In this document: positions 1-7,836 of the stretch, in pieces | Numbering within the stretch: position 1 is the stretch's first letter | Layout of the letters: each line of letters begins with the position of its first letter | Assembly (NCBI GenBank): GCA_947625095.1 | Contig: CANQMX010000005.1 | Span: 1 to 64,000, forward strand | Origin: an uncultured Clostridia bacterium | Lineage (GTDB): Bacteria; Bacillota; Clostridia; Christensenellales; Borkfalkiaceae | DNA length: 64,000 nucleotides | Reading direction: 5' to 3' | Notes under the pieces: model-generated | What the model was told of the DNA's origin: nothing | The model's input: only the letters and a program-made list of their open reading frames with translations | The model's database searches: none | Made by a program: the position numbers and the translations under genes

Positions 1-3
1 CCC

Positions 4-21
4 GCCCCCTTCAAAGGGGGC
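4..21. repeat. C-rich palindrome (GCCCCCTT/AAGGGGGC)
   Basis: An 8-bp inverted repeat with a 2-nt loop lies at the left edge, downstream of the minus-strand uL15-like gene. It resembles other C5T...AG5 palindromes at 23042-23061, 26438-26469, 26518-26538 and 63975-64000. It could be a terminator stem, but no T-run follows on the minus strand within the window. Confidence 0.5.
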
Positions 22-35
22 AGGTATATACGATG

Positions 36-1085
36 TCAGCGGCGGGTGCGGAGGACTTTACCGCCCGTGAGGACGATCATCTTGACCGCCTCGATGGAGA
101 ATTCATCCGCTTCCACCGTGAGCGGCTCGTTGAGTTTGCCGCGCGCCAAAACTTTGATATATGTCACCTTTTCGTAGCCCTTGATGCGCTTTCTTATCTC
201 GTCCAGCGTGACGTATTCGCCCCCCTTGAAATAGGCGGCGAGGGTATCGATGTTGATGATGCCCTGCTTTGTTCTATCCGCATAGCGCACCGCCTGTTCG
301 ACGAACACCGCGGCCGTATCGTCCTCCAACGCCTCGTTCGCCTCGGCGACGCTGACCTCGTGCACCGTATGTACGATCTGCGTGGGCGCGCGCTTTTTGC
401 CCACCTCGCGGATGAGGCCGCGGGCAAGCAGGATGGGCGTGCTCTCGTACGCGGGCACGGCGACGGGCGGCGCTTGCTTTTTGCGCGGCACGCCGTACTT
501 TGCCATGACTTCGGCGATGAGTTCCTTGGCGCACTTGCACCGCCTTTTGTTGACGATGCGGTAGAGGCAGGGCGTATCGCCGAGCGCCTTGATATCCTTT
601 GCCTGCTCGACCTTGTACTTGTCCGCATAATCCTGCGGCGAAAGGGCAAAGTACAGGCAGAGCGTCTTGCGGCGGAAGATGATCTTCACGAGCAGACGCC
701 TGTGAGAGCGGAAGGCCTCGTACCGCCAGCTGACCCGCCGCTTTGCCCCGTAGGAGCGAAGTTCCTGCTCGAGCTCGGCGTAATACTCCTTGACCTCCCC
801 GTCTGTCTGGATGAGTTTTGCCTCGAAACTGCGGTCGTACTTCATCGTCCTGTACGGCTTGCTGCCCGGCGCGGGCGCAGGCTCTTCCGCGGGAGCGGGT
901 TCATCCAAGGGCGCGGGTTTTGCCGCAGGTTTTGCCGCGGGGGCGGATTGCACAACGGGTGCGGGTTTCGCCACGGGTGTAGGCTCTGCCGCGGGGGCGG
1001 AATCGGGGGCAGGGGTGGGGTTTTGTGCGGGCGCAGGTTCTTCCGCGGTGTTCTTTTTCCCGAATAATCTACCGAATAATCCCAT
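36..1085 (-). CDS. Protein with an unknown conserved domain and a C-terminal ribosomal uL15-like domain
   Basis: 349 aa, no signal peptide or membrane segment. Residues 1-15 are basic. Residues 15-78 are an Ala/Pro-rich linker. Residues 84-197 form a basic domain clearly related to residues 152-268 of the protein at 34390-35307 (shared pattern: aromatic-x-F-x-A-x-L, YY-x-EL, KxLCL-x-AL, K-x-AK-L). Residues 275-349 match the C-terminal half of ribosomal protein L15: INIDTL, then VLARGKLNEPLTVEADEF, then a closing GGKV. The real L15 Gly-rich N-terminus is absent, so this is not rplO. A GAGAGGA ribosome site precedes the ATG, and a consensus promoter lies at 1126-1154. The function is unknown. 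Ribosome or rRNA binding is inferred from the L15-like fold only. Confidence 0.8.
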   Translation of the reverse strand: MGLFGRLFGKKNTAEEPAPAQNPTPAPDSAPAAEPTPVAKPAPVVQSAPAAKPAAKPAPLDEPAPAEEPAPAPGSKPYRTMKYDRSFEAKLIQTDGEVKEYYAELEQELRSYGAKRRVSWRYEAFRSHRRLLVKIIFRRKTLCLYFALSPQDYADKYKVEQAKDIKALGDTPCLYRIVNKRRCKCAKELIAEVMAKYGVPRKKQAPPVAVPAYESTPILLARGLIREVGKKRAPTQIVHTVHEVSVAEANEALEDDTAAVFVEQAVRYADRTKQGIINIDTLAAYFKGGEYVTLDEIRKRIKGYEKVTYIKVLARGKLNEPLTVEADEFSIEAVKMIVLTGGKVLRTRR

Positions 1086-1125
1086 GATTTTTTTCCTCTC
1101 GAATCATAAATTTTTTCTTGCCTTT

Positions 1126-1154
1126 ATTGTATCTCGCTTTGAGGAAAATGTCAA
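1126..1154 (-). promoter_or_regulatory. Sigma-A promoter of the uL15-like gene
   Basis: On the minus strand TTGACA, 17-nt spacer, TACAAT, ending about 40 nt before the ATG at 1085. It is back-to-back with the plus-strand promoter at 1194-1222. Confidence 0.7.
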
Positions 1155-1193
1155 TGCCCGCCCCGAAAGTTTGCGCCGATTTTTTCGCCGCTC

Positions 1194-1222
1194 TTGACAA
1201 CGGCGCGGGCGGGGCGTATAAT
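1194..1222 (+). promoter_or_regulatory. Perfect sigma-A promoter of the flavin-reductase-like gene
   Basis: TTGACA at 1194-1199 and TATAAT at 1217-1222 with a 17-nt spacer, followed by AAGGAG at 1231-1236 and ATG at 1243. Every element matches consensus, suggesting strong constitutive transcription. Confidence 0.85.
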
Positions 1223-1242
1223 AAAAGCAAAAGGAGATCATT

Positions 1243-2154
1243 ATGTCGTCATTTGAAGATCTACGCATTGTGGATAACTTTTACCAGACCTCGTCCTTCT
1301 TCCCCATGCCCACGATTTTGGTGGGTACGGTGGCGGAAAACGGACAGACCAACCTCGGCGCGTACTCGCTGTGCTTCCCCTACTACATCGCGGGAAAGGA
1401 CTACTACGCGATGATCTTAGAGTGCCGCAACAGTTCCAACACGGCGCAAAATATTCTGCGCGGGAGCAAAGTTTCGTTGAACTTTATCCCCGATAACAGA
1501 AAGTTTTTCCGCGAGGCGGTGCGGCTGGGCTTCCCCGGCATGACCACCGAGGAGAAGATGAAGGATTGCATCTTCACCCTCGAAAAGGGACAGGCGGAGG
1601 GCGCAAGGCCGCTCGTCGTTGCCGAGGCCTTTCAGGTGTTTGAGTGCACATGGGACGATACGTTGGAGGACGCGCACCTCGACAAGGCGGGCTGCCTCGA
1701 CGGGTACGAGCCGCCCTACCGCAACTTTAACGGCATTACGAGCAAGTTTGGGGCGCATTTTATCCTCAAAATCGACAAAATTTTGATGAAAACAAAGTAC
1801 CGCAGGACGATCATCGACGGCGTGAAGGCGGCGGGCTTCCCCGCTGTGCCCGTCGACTACGGCTACCGCGACAGCACGAATTTTTGGTGCTCGCCCTTCA
1901 AAAAACCGTTCGCCGAGAAAATTCAGGCACACGACGGCGACGTGCAGTCGGTCATCTACGCCGCCAAACGCATCGACCCCGACGTGCAGTTCACCGACGA
2001 GGCGTGCAAGAAACTTGTGAAGATCCCCCGCGTGTTTTTGAAGATGGCGCTCACCCAGATGGTGGAGATCGCCAAGGAGGAGGGAATTACCCTCATCGAC
2101 GAGGCCGCGCTGGAAATTATCAACGATAAACGCAGAAAGGAAAAGAAAAAGTAA
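1243..2154 (+). CDS. Flavin reductase-like (FMN-binding split-barrel) protein
   Basis: 303 aa, cytoplasmic. The first 190 residues have the style of the flavin-reductase-like split barrel: a start-proximal FFPMPTILVGTV strand, NLGAYSLCFPYY in place of the usual ANxAPxS segment, then a strand containing SKVSLNFIPD. Such proteins bind FMN and use NAD(P)H or act as flavoprotein partners. The C-terminal ~100 residues, ending in a Lys-rich tail, are less typical and may be a family-specific extension. The start is fixed by AAGGAG 6 nt upstream and the perfect promoter. It is a single gene, divergent from the uL15-like gene. The fold is likely; the substrate is unknown. Confidence 0.65.
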   Translation: MSSFEDLRIVDNFYQTSSFFPMPTILVGTVAENGQTNLGAYSLCFPYYIAGKDYYAMILECRNSSNTAQNILRGSKVSLNFIPDNRKFFREAVRLGFPGMTTEEKMKDCIFTLEKGQAEGARPLVVAEAFQVFECTWDDTLEDAHLDKAGCLDGYEPPYRNFNGITSKFGAHFILKIDKILMKTKYRRTIIDGVKAAGFPAVPVDYGYRDSTNFWCSPFKKPFAEKIQAHDGDVQSVIYAAKRIDPDVQFTDEACKKLVKIPRVFLKMALTQMVEIAKEEGITLIDEAALEIINDKRRKEKKK

Positions 2155-2222
2155 TCGGAAAGATAGGATATCGTTGGCAATGGTTTTAAGAAGCCCTACA
2201 AATGTTTATACGGGGTTCGGCT

Positions 2223-2537
2223 ATGCATGACACCGCAAAAATTAAATTGCTTGTTTTGTTCCTGTCGGCAATATTGGCCGGAATAAGCGTGCTTTTATTT
2301 TTTATCGATCGGTCGTTGCCGTGGACGAACGGAAAAATTATTTCCTGCGTCATTGTGAATATATGGCTGTTTTTCATGATACCGGCGTTGCGAAATTCGT
2401 ATAACCTGAACCGCGGGAAGTCCTACGGGGAGTGGTTCAAAATGGGCTTTGATTTTGGAGCAAGCGGAATTGCCATCCCTCTTATCTTAGCGCCATATTT
2501 CGGGTTGGTATATTATTTTACTTTCAAAGATAATTGA
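2223..2537 (+). CDS. Small membrane protein of unknown function
   Basis: 104 aa from the ATG at 2223; an upstream start at 2202 is possible, and neither has a good ribosome site. Hydrophobic segments lie at about residues 6-25, 37-57 and 78-98, so three transmembrane helices are likely, with a short loop containing a NLNRGKSYGEWF stretch. I do not recognise the family. It lies 68 bp after the flavin-reductase-like gene on the same strand and may be its operon partner. The base composition is a little AT-richer than its neighbours. Confidence 0.55.
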   Translation: MHDTAKIKLLVLFLSAILAGISVLLFFIDRSLPWTNGKIISCVIVNIWLFFMIPALRNSYNLNRGKSYGEWFKMGFDFGASGIAIPLILAPYFGLVYYFTFKDN

Positions 2538-2556
2538 TAGAACATTTTATATTTGT

Positions 2557-2587
2557 GCGCGCCCCGCGGCTTTGCCGCGAGGCGCGC
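2557..2587. terminator. GC-rich hairpin between convergent genes
   Basis: GCGCGCC-C-CGCGGC, loop TTT, GCCGCG-A-GGCGCGC: a near-perfect stem with one mismatch, between the plus-strand membrane protein gene and the end of the minus-strand sugar locus. No T-run follows on either strand, so intrinsic termination is uncertain. Confidence 0.4.
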
Positions 2588-2668
2588 CGCCCGCCTTCCG
2601 GCTGTAAACCAAGCCTCCCTCTTCGCTTTTCCCGATCAGATCCGCCAAAATTTCTCCCACACAGAGCA

Positions 2669-3616
2669 TCATTTTCCTCCTCCCGCGCCCTTTGCGCTGT
2701 AATTGACCGACATGATGATATTCTGTGCGTAATTTCCGAATTTCTCCCCGAAAATATTGATACCGCCCACGTTATGCGCCGTGGATTTTACACCGATCTT
2801 GAAAGAAATGCACGCTTCTTCCCCTATCCTGAGCTTAGAAAGCGTGCAGTTGCCACAATAAGCATTATCCAGATAAGTACCGTGCTCCGTAATGACGAGT
2901 TTTTTCAAAATGCCGTACTGCGTGGAATCGAGCGGCCACCAATCCGGCGTATATGTGCCGCGGGATCCGCCGAAATCCCCCGGAGAAGTCCATTCGCAAA
3001 CTTCGGTATCGTTGACCCAAAAGGTGATATCCGAAGGAAACTCGTTTCTGAACCCCGGAGCCTCCGAACAACATTCCAGTGAAAATTGCAAGGAAAAAAT
3101 TTTAGCAAACTCGATTTTAAGCGGAAATCGGTATTCGAGATATCCGCTGCGGAACCAAATTAGTTGCGCCAAAAACCTTTCCGTATTATAGAAACTCCAT
3201 ACCGCATCGTCCTGCCCGATAAAACCGTTTTCGAGCGCAAGCCCGCAGGTGGGCTGAATATCAAAGGCAAAATAATTGCCGATGGGCATATCCACTTTAT
3301 ACGTTTCGACGCTTTTCCTGACCGTTTCCGTGAGAAGATGGATCTTTACTTCGTTATATTTCACGGAGCAGAGCTTGGCCGACCCATGCTTGCCCGGTTG
3401 TAAGTTGCAGCGTACCAAATCGGCATCCTCGAGGATCTTGATATTTGAAGAGGCCGTGGAAATGGGGATGTTCAATTTGTAAGCGATTTCGTTCACGTTC
3501 ATCGAGTTGCTGCTCAAAAGCCGCAAAATATCGACGCGTGTGGGTGAAGCGAGCGCATTGCAAAAGCTCAAAATACCTTCCCTGCTCCCGTTCAGAATCT
3601 CCTTAACTTTTCCCAT
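2669..3616 (-). CDS. ArsR-family transcriptional regulator with a large C-terminal domain
   Basis: 315 aa. Residues about 15-95 form an ArsR/SmtB-type winged helix: ALASPTRVDILRLL, then VNEIAYKLNIPISTASSNIKIL as the recognition helix-turn-helix. The CxC metal-binding helix of metal sensors is absent. The remaining 220 residues are Trp/Tyr-rich and look like beta structure with scattered Cys; I do not recognise them, and a ligand-binding role is inference. A strong AAAGGAGGTG site precedes the ATG, which lies inside the 3' end of the GH32 gene (14-bp overlap), so it is translated as the last gene of the glycan locus. It is a likely local regulator of that locus. Confidence 0.75.
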   Translation of the reverse strand: MGKVKEILNGSREGILSFCNALASPTRVDILRLLSSNSMNVNEIAYKLNIPISTASSNIKILEDADLVRCNLQPGKHGSAKLCSVKYNEVKIHLLTETVRKSVETYKVDMPIGNYFAFDIQPTCGLALENGFIGQDDAVWSFYNTERFLAQLIWFRSGYLEYRFPLKIEFAKIFSLQFSLECCSEAPGFRNEFPSDITFWVNDTEVCEWTSPGDFGGSRGTYTPDWWPLDSTQYGILKKLVITEHGTYLDNAYCGNCTLSKLRIGEEACISFKIGVKSTAHNVGGINIFGEKFGNYAQNIIMSVNYSAKGAGGGK

Positions 3617-5207
3617 GGCGCACCTCCTTTACGAATGTTCTCTGTTCGAGTTCGATCGGCACGCTGCCTTCGCAAGAAAAAGAGATGCCTTCCGCCCCGC
3701 CATTGAACACGAGTGAGGACATGACGAGCTCGCCTTCCCCGAAGAAAATTTCCGCGCTGCCGCGATCCAGAAAGATATCGAGCTCAAGCGTTTGGGTGGA
3801 ATAGGGCGCAGTGCGTAACCGTGCCCGCGAAATTTCGCGAGCGTCGGAGCGAACGTCAACGCCGCCGTGCGAGCGATCGAGCGTGACGATCCCCGCCGCC
3901 TTATCGTAGGAAAGAGTAAGGCGCACATCGCCCTTCTCGAACAAGTTGACGGAAAAGCGCGACGCGTTTTTAAGATCCGCCTTTACTTTTAGCCGTATAC
4001 ACCCCCCCCCGATATTTTGAAACGTTTTTGAGCCGGTGAGCACATCGGAAACTTTTACGGGAGAAACAAAATAACTGTCGATCGCCTCGACGGGCCGCTG
4101 ATACACCGCGCCGTCCCTTACCGTTAAGATGCGGGGTAACGTCATGGTGCCCGTCCAGCCGTGTCCGAGCTCGGATGTGGGATAACTCCTTCCCCACATA
4201 TTCATCCAGCCGACCATGAGCGCCTTGTTCTCCCCGTAAGGGATGAGCTGAGGCGCATAGAAATCGATACCGTAGTCCAACTCGCGGAAGGCTCCCGCGG
4301 ACATTTTGCCGCTGCCGTAGAGTACCTCACCGAGGGCATAGACCGTGGAATTATAATTGTGGAAGGCGTGTTCGGCGTGCGGATAATCGACGGGCGAGAC
4401 GACGAAAAGATCGGTATCGCCGAGCGGAACGAGGTTTGGGCACTCCCAACAGTAGCCCGCGCCCTCCCGGCGCAAAAACGTATTGAAAAATTCCCAATGG
4501 AACAGATCCTCCGAACGGAAGAGCAAGACCTTTGCCGCGCCCGCTTCCATTGTGCCGACAAGCATATAATAGGTATTGCCGTTTTTCCAGACGTAGGGAT
4601 CGCGGAAGTCCTCCGAAGAGGTACCCTCGGGCAGCATATCGGGCCCGATGACGGGATTTCCCTCATACTTATGGAAAACCACTCCATCATCCGACCACGC
4701 CAAATTTTGCGTTTCGAGACGGATACCGTTGCGCTGATAGTGCCCCGTGTAGAGCAGATACAACCTTCCGTCCTTTTCAACCGCGCTGCCAGACCAGCAC
4801 CCATCCGCATCGTAATCGTGGTCGGGGCGGAGCGCCGCGCCGAGATGCTCCCACGTAATAAGATCGTCGCTGACGGCATGGCTCCATCCTGCGAGGACAT
4901 TTTCGGTATGGAAGGGATCGTTTTGATAGAACAGATGATACCGCCCCTTGAAGTAGATGAAACCGTTAGGATCGTTCATCCAGCCGACCTCGGGATTGAG
5001 ATGATAGTTCCCGCGGTAGAGATCGTTCACTTCCGCCTTGTGCGCGGAGATATAGGCGTTCGCTTTTTCCACCTCTTCGCTTTGGGTGTATTGCATGGTT
5101 CCTCCTCCATTTGTGCAACCGCAGAGTGCAAACAGGGCGCAAAACAGGACAATCGCCAATTTTACGCCCAGACTGCGTTTTTTTATCTTATATTTATGAT
5201 ACTTCAT
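3603..5207 (-). CDS. GH32 lipoprotein (levanase/fructosidase-like)
   Basis: 534 aa. The N-terminus has KIKKR, a hydrophobic stretch and a lipobox ending ALCGC (Cys31), so it is exported and lipid-anchored. GH32 motifs are complete: WMNDPNG with nucleophile Asp79, FRDPYVW with transition-state stabiliser Asp203, and WECPN with acid/base Glu255. A beta-sandwich C-terminal module follows. The family hydrolyses sucrose, inulin or levan beta-fructosides; extracellular anchoring favours a polymeric fructan. The ATG has no clear ribosome site and begins 13 nt after the SGNH gene, so it may rely on translational coupling. A run of nine C (nine G on the coding strand) lies at 4002-4010. No fructose transporter is seen nearby. 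Confidence 0.88.
   Translation of the reverse strand: MKYHKYKIKKRSLGVKLAIVLFCALFALCGCTNGGGTMQYTQSEEVEKANAYISAHKAEVNDLYRGNYHLNPEVGWMNDPNGFIYFKGRYHLFYQNDPFHTENVLAGWSHAVSDDLITWEHLGAALRPDHDYDADGCWSGSAVEKDGRLYLLYTGHYQRNGIRLETQNLAWSDDGVVFHKYEGNPVIGPDMLPEGTSSEDFRDPYVWKNGNTYYMLVGTMEAGAAKVLLFRSEDLFHWEFFNTFLRREGAGYCWECPNLVPLGDTDLFVVSPVDYPHAEHAFHNYNSTVYALGEVLYGSGKMSAGAFRELDYGIDFYAPQLIPYGENKALMVGWMNMWGRSYPTSELGHGWTGTMTLPRILTVRDGAVYQRPVEAIDSYFVSPVKVSDVLTGSKTFQNIGGGCIRLKVKADLKNASRFSVNLFEKGDVRLTLSYDKAAGIVTLDRSHGGVDVRSDAREISRARLRTAPYSTQTLELDIFLDRGSAEIFFGEGELVMSSLVFNGGAEGISFSCEGSVPIELEQRTFVKEVRHGKS
4002..4010. repeat. Homopolymer C9 tract inside the GH32 gene
   Basis: Nine consecutive C on the plus strand encode three Gly codons (GGG) in the C-terminal part of the GH32 lipoprotein. 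Tracts of this length in surface-protein genes can slip and switch genes on and off; they are also sequencing-error hotspots. Confidence 0.8.
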
Positions 5208-5220
5208 TTGCCGAAAAAAA

Positions 5221-5907
5221 TCAAGTGTTCGCCGCGGGCAATCCGAGCGCTCTGCGCATGACTTCGGTGAGGCGCACGTATCCCGCGCGGGAGTAGTGGA
5301 GGTAGTCGCTCACGAAATATTTTGCGGGCGGCTTCTCCTCGTGGTTTTCATCGTCGTAGAACATATACTCCGTCTCGATCGTCTCCGCCCACGCCTTCTC
5401 GGCGCAGTAGGCGCGCATGAGACGGTTGCACGTCTTTATTTCCTCGCGGGCGTTCCAGCGGATGTTCTCCCCGCAAATGTTGATGGTGAGAAGATACATA
5501 TGGCAATCGGGAACGACCTCGTGCAGTTTTTCGAGCATCGCTTGGATACCGTTTTCCCCTTCCGCAGCCTCCCGCCCCGTTTGATGGAGATCGGCGATGT
5601 TGTTGGTGCCGATGCTGATGATGAGGGTGGTGGGCTGCGCCTTTTGAATGAGCCTGTAACCGCTCTTCCAATAGGCGCTGTGCGTGCCGCCGACAGCGAT
5701 GTTATCAAGGTTGGGTAACCCGGCAAGATCGGTCTTGTAGTCCGGCTTCCAAAGGTCGAAGAGGGAATCGCCCATGAGGAGGGTCCGCTCGATTTTCGGC
5801 GCGGGATCCGGTTCCTTCTCTTCGCCATTGCCGCCGCACGCCGCTAAACCGAATGAGACGCACATGGCAAGGGCAGCGCACACAATAAACGGTATCTTCT
5901 TTTTCAT
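5221..5907 (-). CDS. SGNH/GDSL hydrolase lipoprotein (putative esterase)
   Basis: 228 aa. A signal peptide ends in the lipobox GLAAC, followed by a short Gly/Glu/Pro linker. Block I is LLMGDSLFDLW, where GDSL carries the nucleophile Ser. Block III is ISIGTNNIADL with the oxyanion Asn. A late DYLHYSRAGY segment supplies the Asp-x-x-His pair in block V. The family removes acetyl or acyl groups. In this locus, deacetylation of arabinoxylan or another decorated glycan is a reasonable inference. AAGGAG lies before the ATG. A 27-nt hairpin at 5925-5951 separates it from the MORN gene upstream. Confidence 0.82.
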   Translation of the reverse strand: MKKKIPFIVCAALAMCVSFGLAACGGNGEEKEPDPAPKIERTLLMGDSLFDLWKPDYKTDLAGLPNLDNIAVGGTHSAYWKSGYRLIQKAQPTTLIISIGTNNIADLHQTGREAAEGENGIQAMLEKLHEVVPDCHMYLLTINICGENIRWNAREEIKTCNRLMRAYCAEKAWAETIETEYMFYDDENHEEKPPAKYFVSDYLHYSRAGYVRLTEVMRRALGLPAANT

Positions 5908-5924
5908 GTTTTCTCCTTAAAACG

Positions 5925-5951
5925 GCGGGAAAGGCGGAACGCCTTTCCCGC
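5925..5951 (-). other. Intercistronic hairpin in the glycan operon
   Basis: GCGGGAAAGGC, 5-nt loop, GCCTTTCCCGC: an 11-bp perfect stem between the MORN and SGNH genes, just upstream of the SGNH ribosome site. Only four T follow on the minus strand, so it fits an attenuator or mRNA-processing element better than a full terminator. Confidence 0.55.
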
Positions 5952-5959
5952 TCCATTTT

Positions 5960-6913
5960 TTAACCTGCATTGATCGCGCCTGCGTAATATTCGCTGGAAA
6001 CGATCTGCGCATTCACGCTATTTCGCTCGGCAGCCAGCGCCGCAGGGCTCACCGCCCCCGTGCCTGTCTTATTCGTGCACGTCGTGCCGTTCCATGTGCC
6101 CGTCACACTCGTGCCATCGTTGTAATACATAGTGCCTTCGCCCCAGATCCAGCCGTTGTTCTTGGATTTGGAGAACGAGCCGATGAATTTGACTTCCTTC
6201 AGCCCCTCTTCAAAATAATAGATGCCGTTGGTATCATCGCGAACGCCGTTATCCCAGTTGCCCATGTAGATGCCCGCCGTATAGAACTTCATGATGCCCC
6301 ATCCATCCATCTGATTCTTCTTCATATTGCCGACGTAGATGTTATAGGTCTTATAGTCATCCTTCACGCTGCCGACATCGGTCGCATAGAAGAGTTTGCA
6401 GCCGAACCCTTCAGGGTCGCCGTTCTTCCACTGCCCGAAGTAGATGTCGTTTACGGGCCACGTCATCCAGCCCATGCCATCCATGCGGTCGTCCTTAAAG
6501 CCGCCCTCATAGACGCACATAGAGGTGTACTCCATTCTGCCGACGCCGTTCGCCTTGCCATCTACAAACTGCCCCGTATAGTCATCGCCGTTGGCGGAGA
6601 CCCTGTGGCCGAGCCCCTCAAACTTGCCATCCTTGAAGAACCCTTCGTACTCCGTGAGATCAAACCCGATATAGGTGCCATAGCCCTGCAACACGCCATC
6701 AACAAAGGTGCCCTTCCATTCGCTGCCGAGATAGTCGGTCATTGTTCCGGCGCCGTTCGGCAAGCCGTTTTCCACCTGACCCACATACTCGTTCCCATTG
6801 TCGAGCGTGAGCGTTTGCTCCTTTGCGCCACCCGCGCCGCCACAGCCCGCAAGGCACATACCCGCTGTGCAGACCGCAAGCACGGAAGCCATGATGAGAG
6901 ATAATTTTTTCAT
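5960..6913 (-). CDS. MORN-repeat lipoprotein 1
   Basis: 317 aa. A signal peptide with lipobox CLAGC is followed by a Gly-rich linker and about eight or nine MORN repeats (pattern Y-x-G-x-(W/F)-x-x-G-x-x-x-G-x-G), for example GNEYVGQVENGLPNGAGTM and DDYTGQFVDGKANGVGRM. The C-terminus ends in an Ala/Asn-rich segment. MORN arrays make an elongated beta-meander that binds lipids or proteins. Its position between glycan hydrolase lipoproteins suggests a scaffold or carbohydrate-contact role, which is inference. AAGGAGG precedes the ATG. The stop of MORN protein 2 lies 22 bp upstream, and the two are probably diverged duplicates. Confidence 0.85.
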   Translation of the reverse strand: MKKLSLIMASVLAVCTAGMCLAGCGGAGGAKEQTLTLDNGNEYVGQVENGLPNGAGTMTDYLGSEWKGTFVDGVLQGYGTYIGFDLTEYEGFFKDGKFEGLGHRVSANGDDYTGQFVDGKANGVGRMEYTSMCVYEGGFKDDRMDGMGWMTWPVNDIYFGQWKNGDPEGFGCKLFYATDVGSVKDDYKTYNIYVGNMKKNQMDGWGIMKFYTAGIYMGNWDNGVRDDTNGIYYFEEGLKEVKFIGSFSKSKNNGWIWGEGTMYYNDGTSVTGTWNGTTCTNKTGTGAVSPAALAAERNSVNAQIVSSEYYAGAINAG

Positions 6914-6935
6914 GTTTCCTCCTTACGGATTTTTC

Positions 6936-7793
6936 TTAATCCGCGGCCGCGGCGTCGGGCTGACCGCCCGTGACGTGACCGACGCCTTCGACATCGCCGG
7001 TGTACCAGCTCCAAGCGCCACTCGTGGCGTCGACGAAGATGTAGCCTTCCTTGCCGTCCATCTGACCGTAGCCATAGGTGCCCTTCTTGGGCACCTCGTT
7101 GTCAAACTCGCCCGTCCAATAGTTGCCGCCGTTGAAGTGTTTGGTGCCATGTCCCTGTGCTTTGCCTCCTACGAGTTCTCCTTCATACCAGTCGCCGCCC
7201 GGCCAGTAGAACTTTCCCGTGCCGTTGATCCAGTCGTTGAACTCGCCGGTGTACCAGCAGCCGTTGTTGAACTGATACATACCGGTGCCCTTGCGAACCA
7301 TGTTTTCCCAATCACCGTAGTACCAATCCCAGCCACCATTCCCTTGCGGCCAGCAGAAGTATGCCTTACCGTTGAGAAGATCGTTCTTCCACTCGCCGAT
7401 GCCAACGCAACCCGTGTGGAACTCCTTTACGCCGTAACCTTCCAGCTTGCCCCTTACAAAGGTGCCCTTGGAGACATCGCCATCCGCTTCACCGCTCGTA
7501 TAGGTGATCTTGCCCTCGCCCGTAATTTCAAACGCGCCCGAGAAGGTGCCCTCGTAAGTGTAGTCCGCCGTGACGAGTTTGCCCGTGCCCGTGGGCTTGC
7601 CATCGGTGAGTTCACCCGTGTAGGTTCCCCAACCCGTAAATTCCTTATCCGTGACCTGCTCGACGACGGGGGTAGTCGCGGGGGGAGTGGGGTCGCCGGA
7701 CGGCGTTTCTTCTTTGCCGCCGCAAGCGGCAAACGAAAGGACGCAGGCTATCGCAAGAAGCGACGGTAACAGTAGTTTTGTGAACTTTCTCAT
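6936..7793 (-). CDS. MORN-repeat lipoprotein 2
   Basis: 285 aa. A signal peptide with lipobox SFAAC precedes a Thr/Pro linker (residues about 30-50) and six to eight MORN-type repeats such as GWGTYTGELTDGKPTGTGK, WYTGEFNDWINGTGKF and WYEGELVGGKAQGHGTK. Trp is unusually frequent within the repeats, which could suit stacking against sugars (inference). AAGGAGG precedes the ATG. It lies 43 bp downstream of a GH51 gene and 22 bp upstream of MORN protein 1, clearly in the same operon. Confidence 0.85.
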   Translation of the reverse strand: MRKFTKLLLPSLLAIACVLSFAACGGKEETPSGDPTPPATTPVVEQVTDKEFTGWGTYTGELTDGKPTGTGKLVTADYTYEGTFSGAFEITGEGKITYTSGEADGDVSKGTFVRGKLEGYGVKEFHTGCVGIGEWKNDLLNGKAYFCWPQGNGGWDWYYGDWENMVRKGTGMYQFNNGCWYTGEFNDWINGTGKFYWPGGDWYEGELVGGKAQGHGTKHFNGGNYWTGEFDNEVPKKGTYGYGQMDGKEGYIFVDATSGAWSWYTGDVEGVGHVTGGQPDAAAAD

Positions 7794-7836
7794 AAGTTCC
7801 TCCTTAAAATATTTTTATCAAGCGGCTTTTGCCGGC

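Noticed and set aside
33-1067. A 344-residue plus-strand frame opposite the uL15-like gene
   Set aside because: It mirrors the Pro/Ala linker as Gly-rich sequence; the minus strand has a promoter, ribosome site and a recognisable domain.
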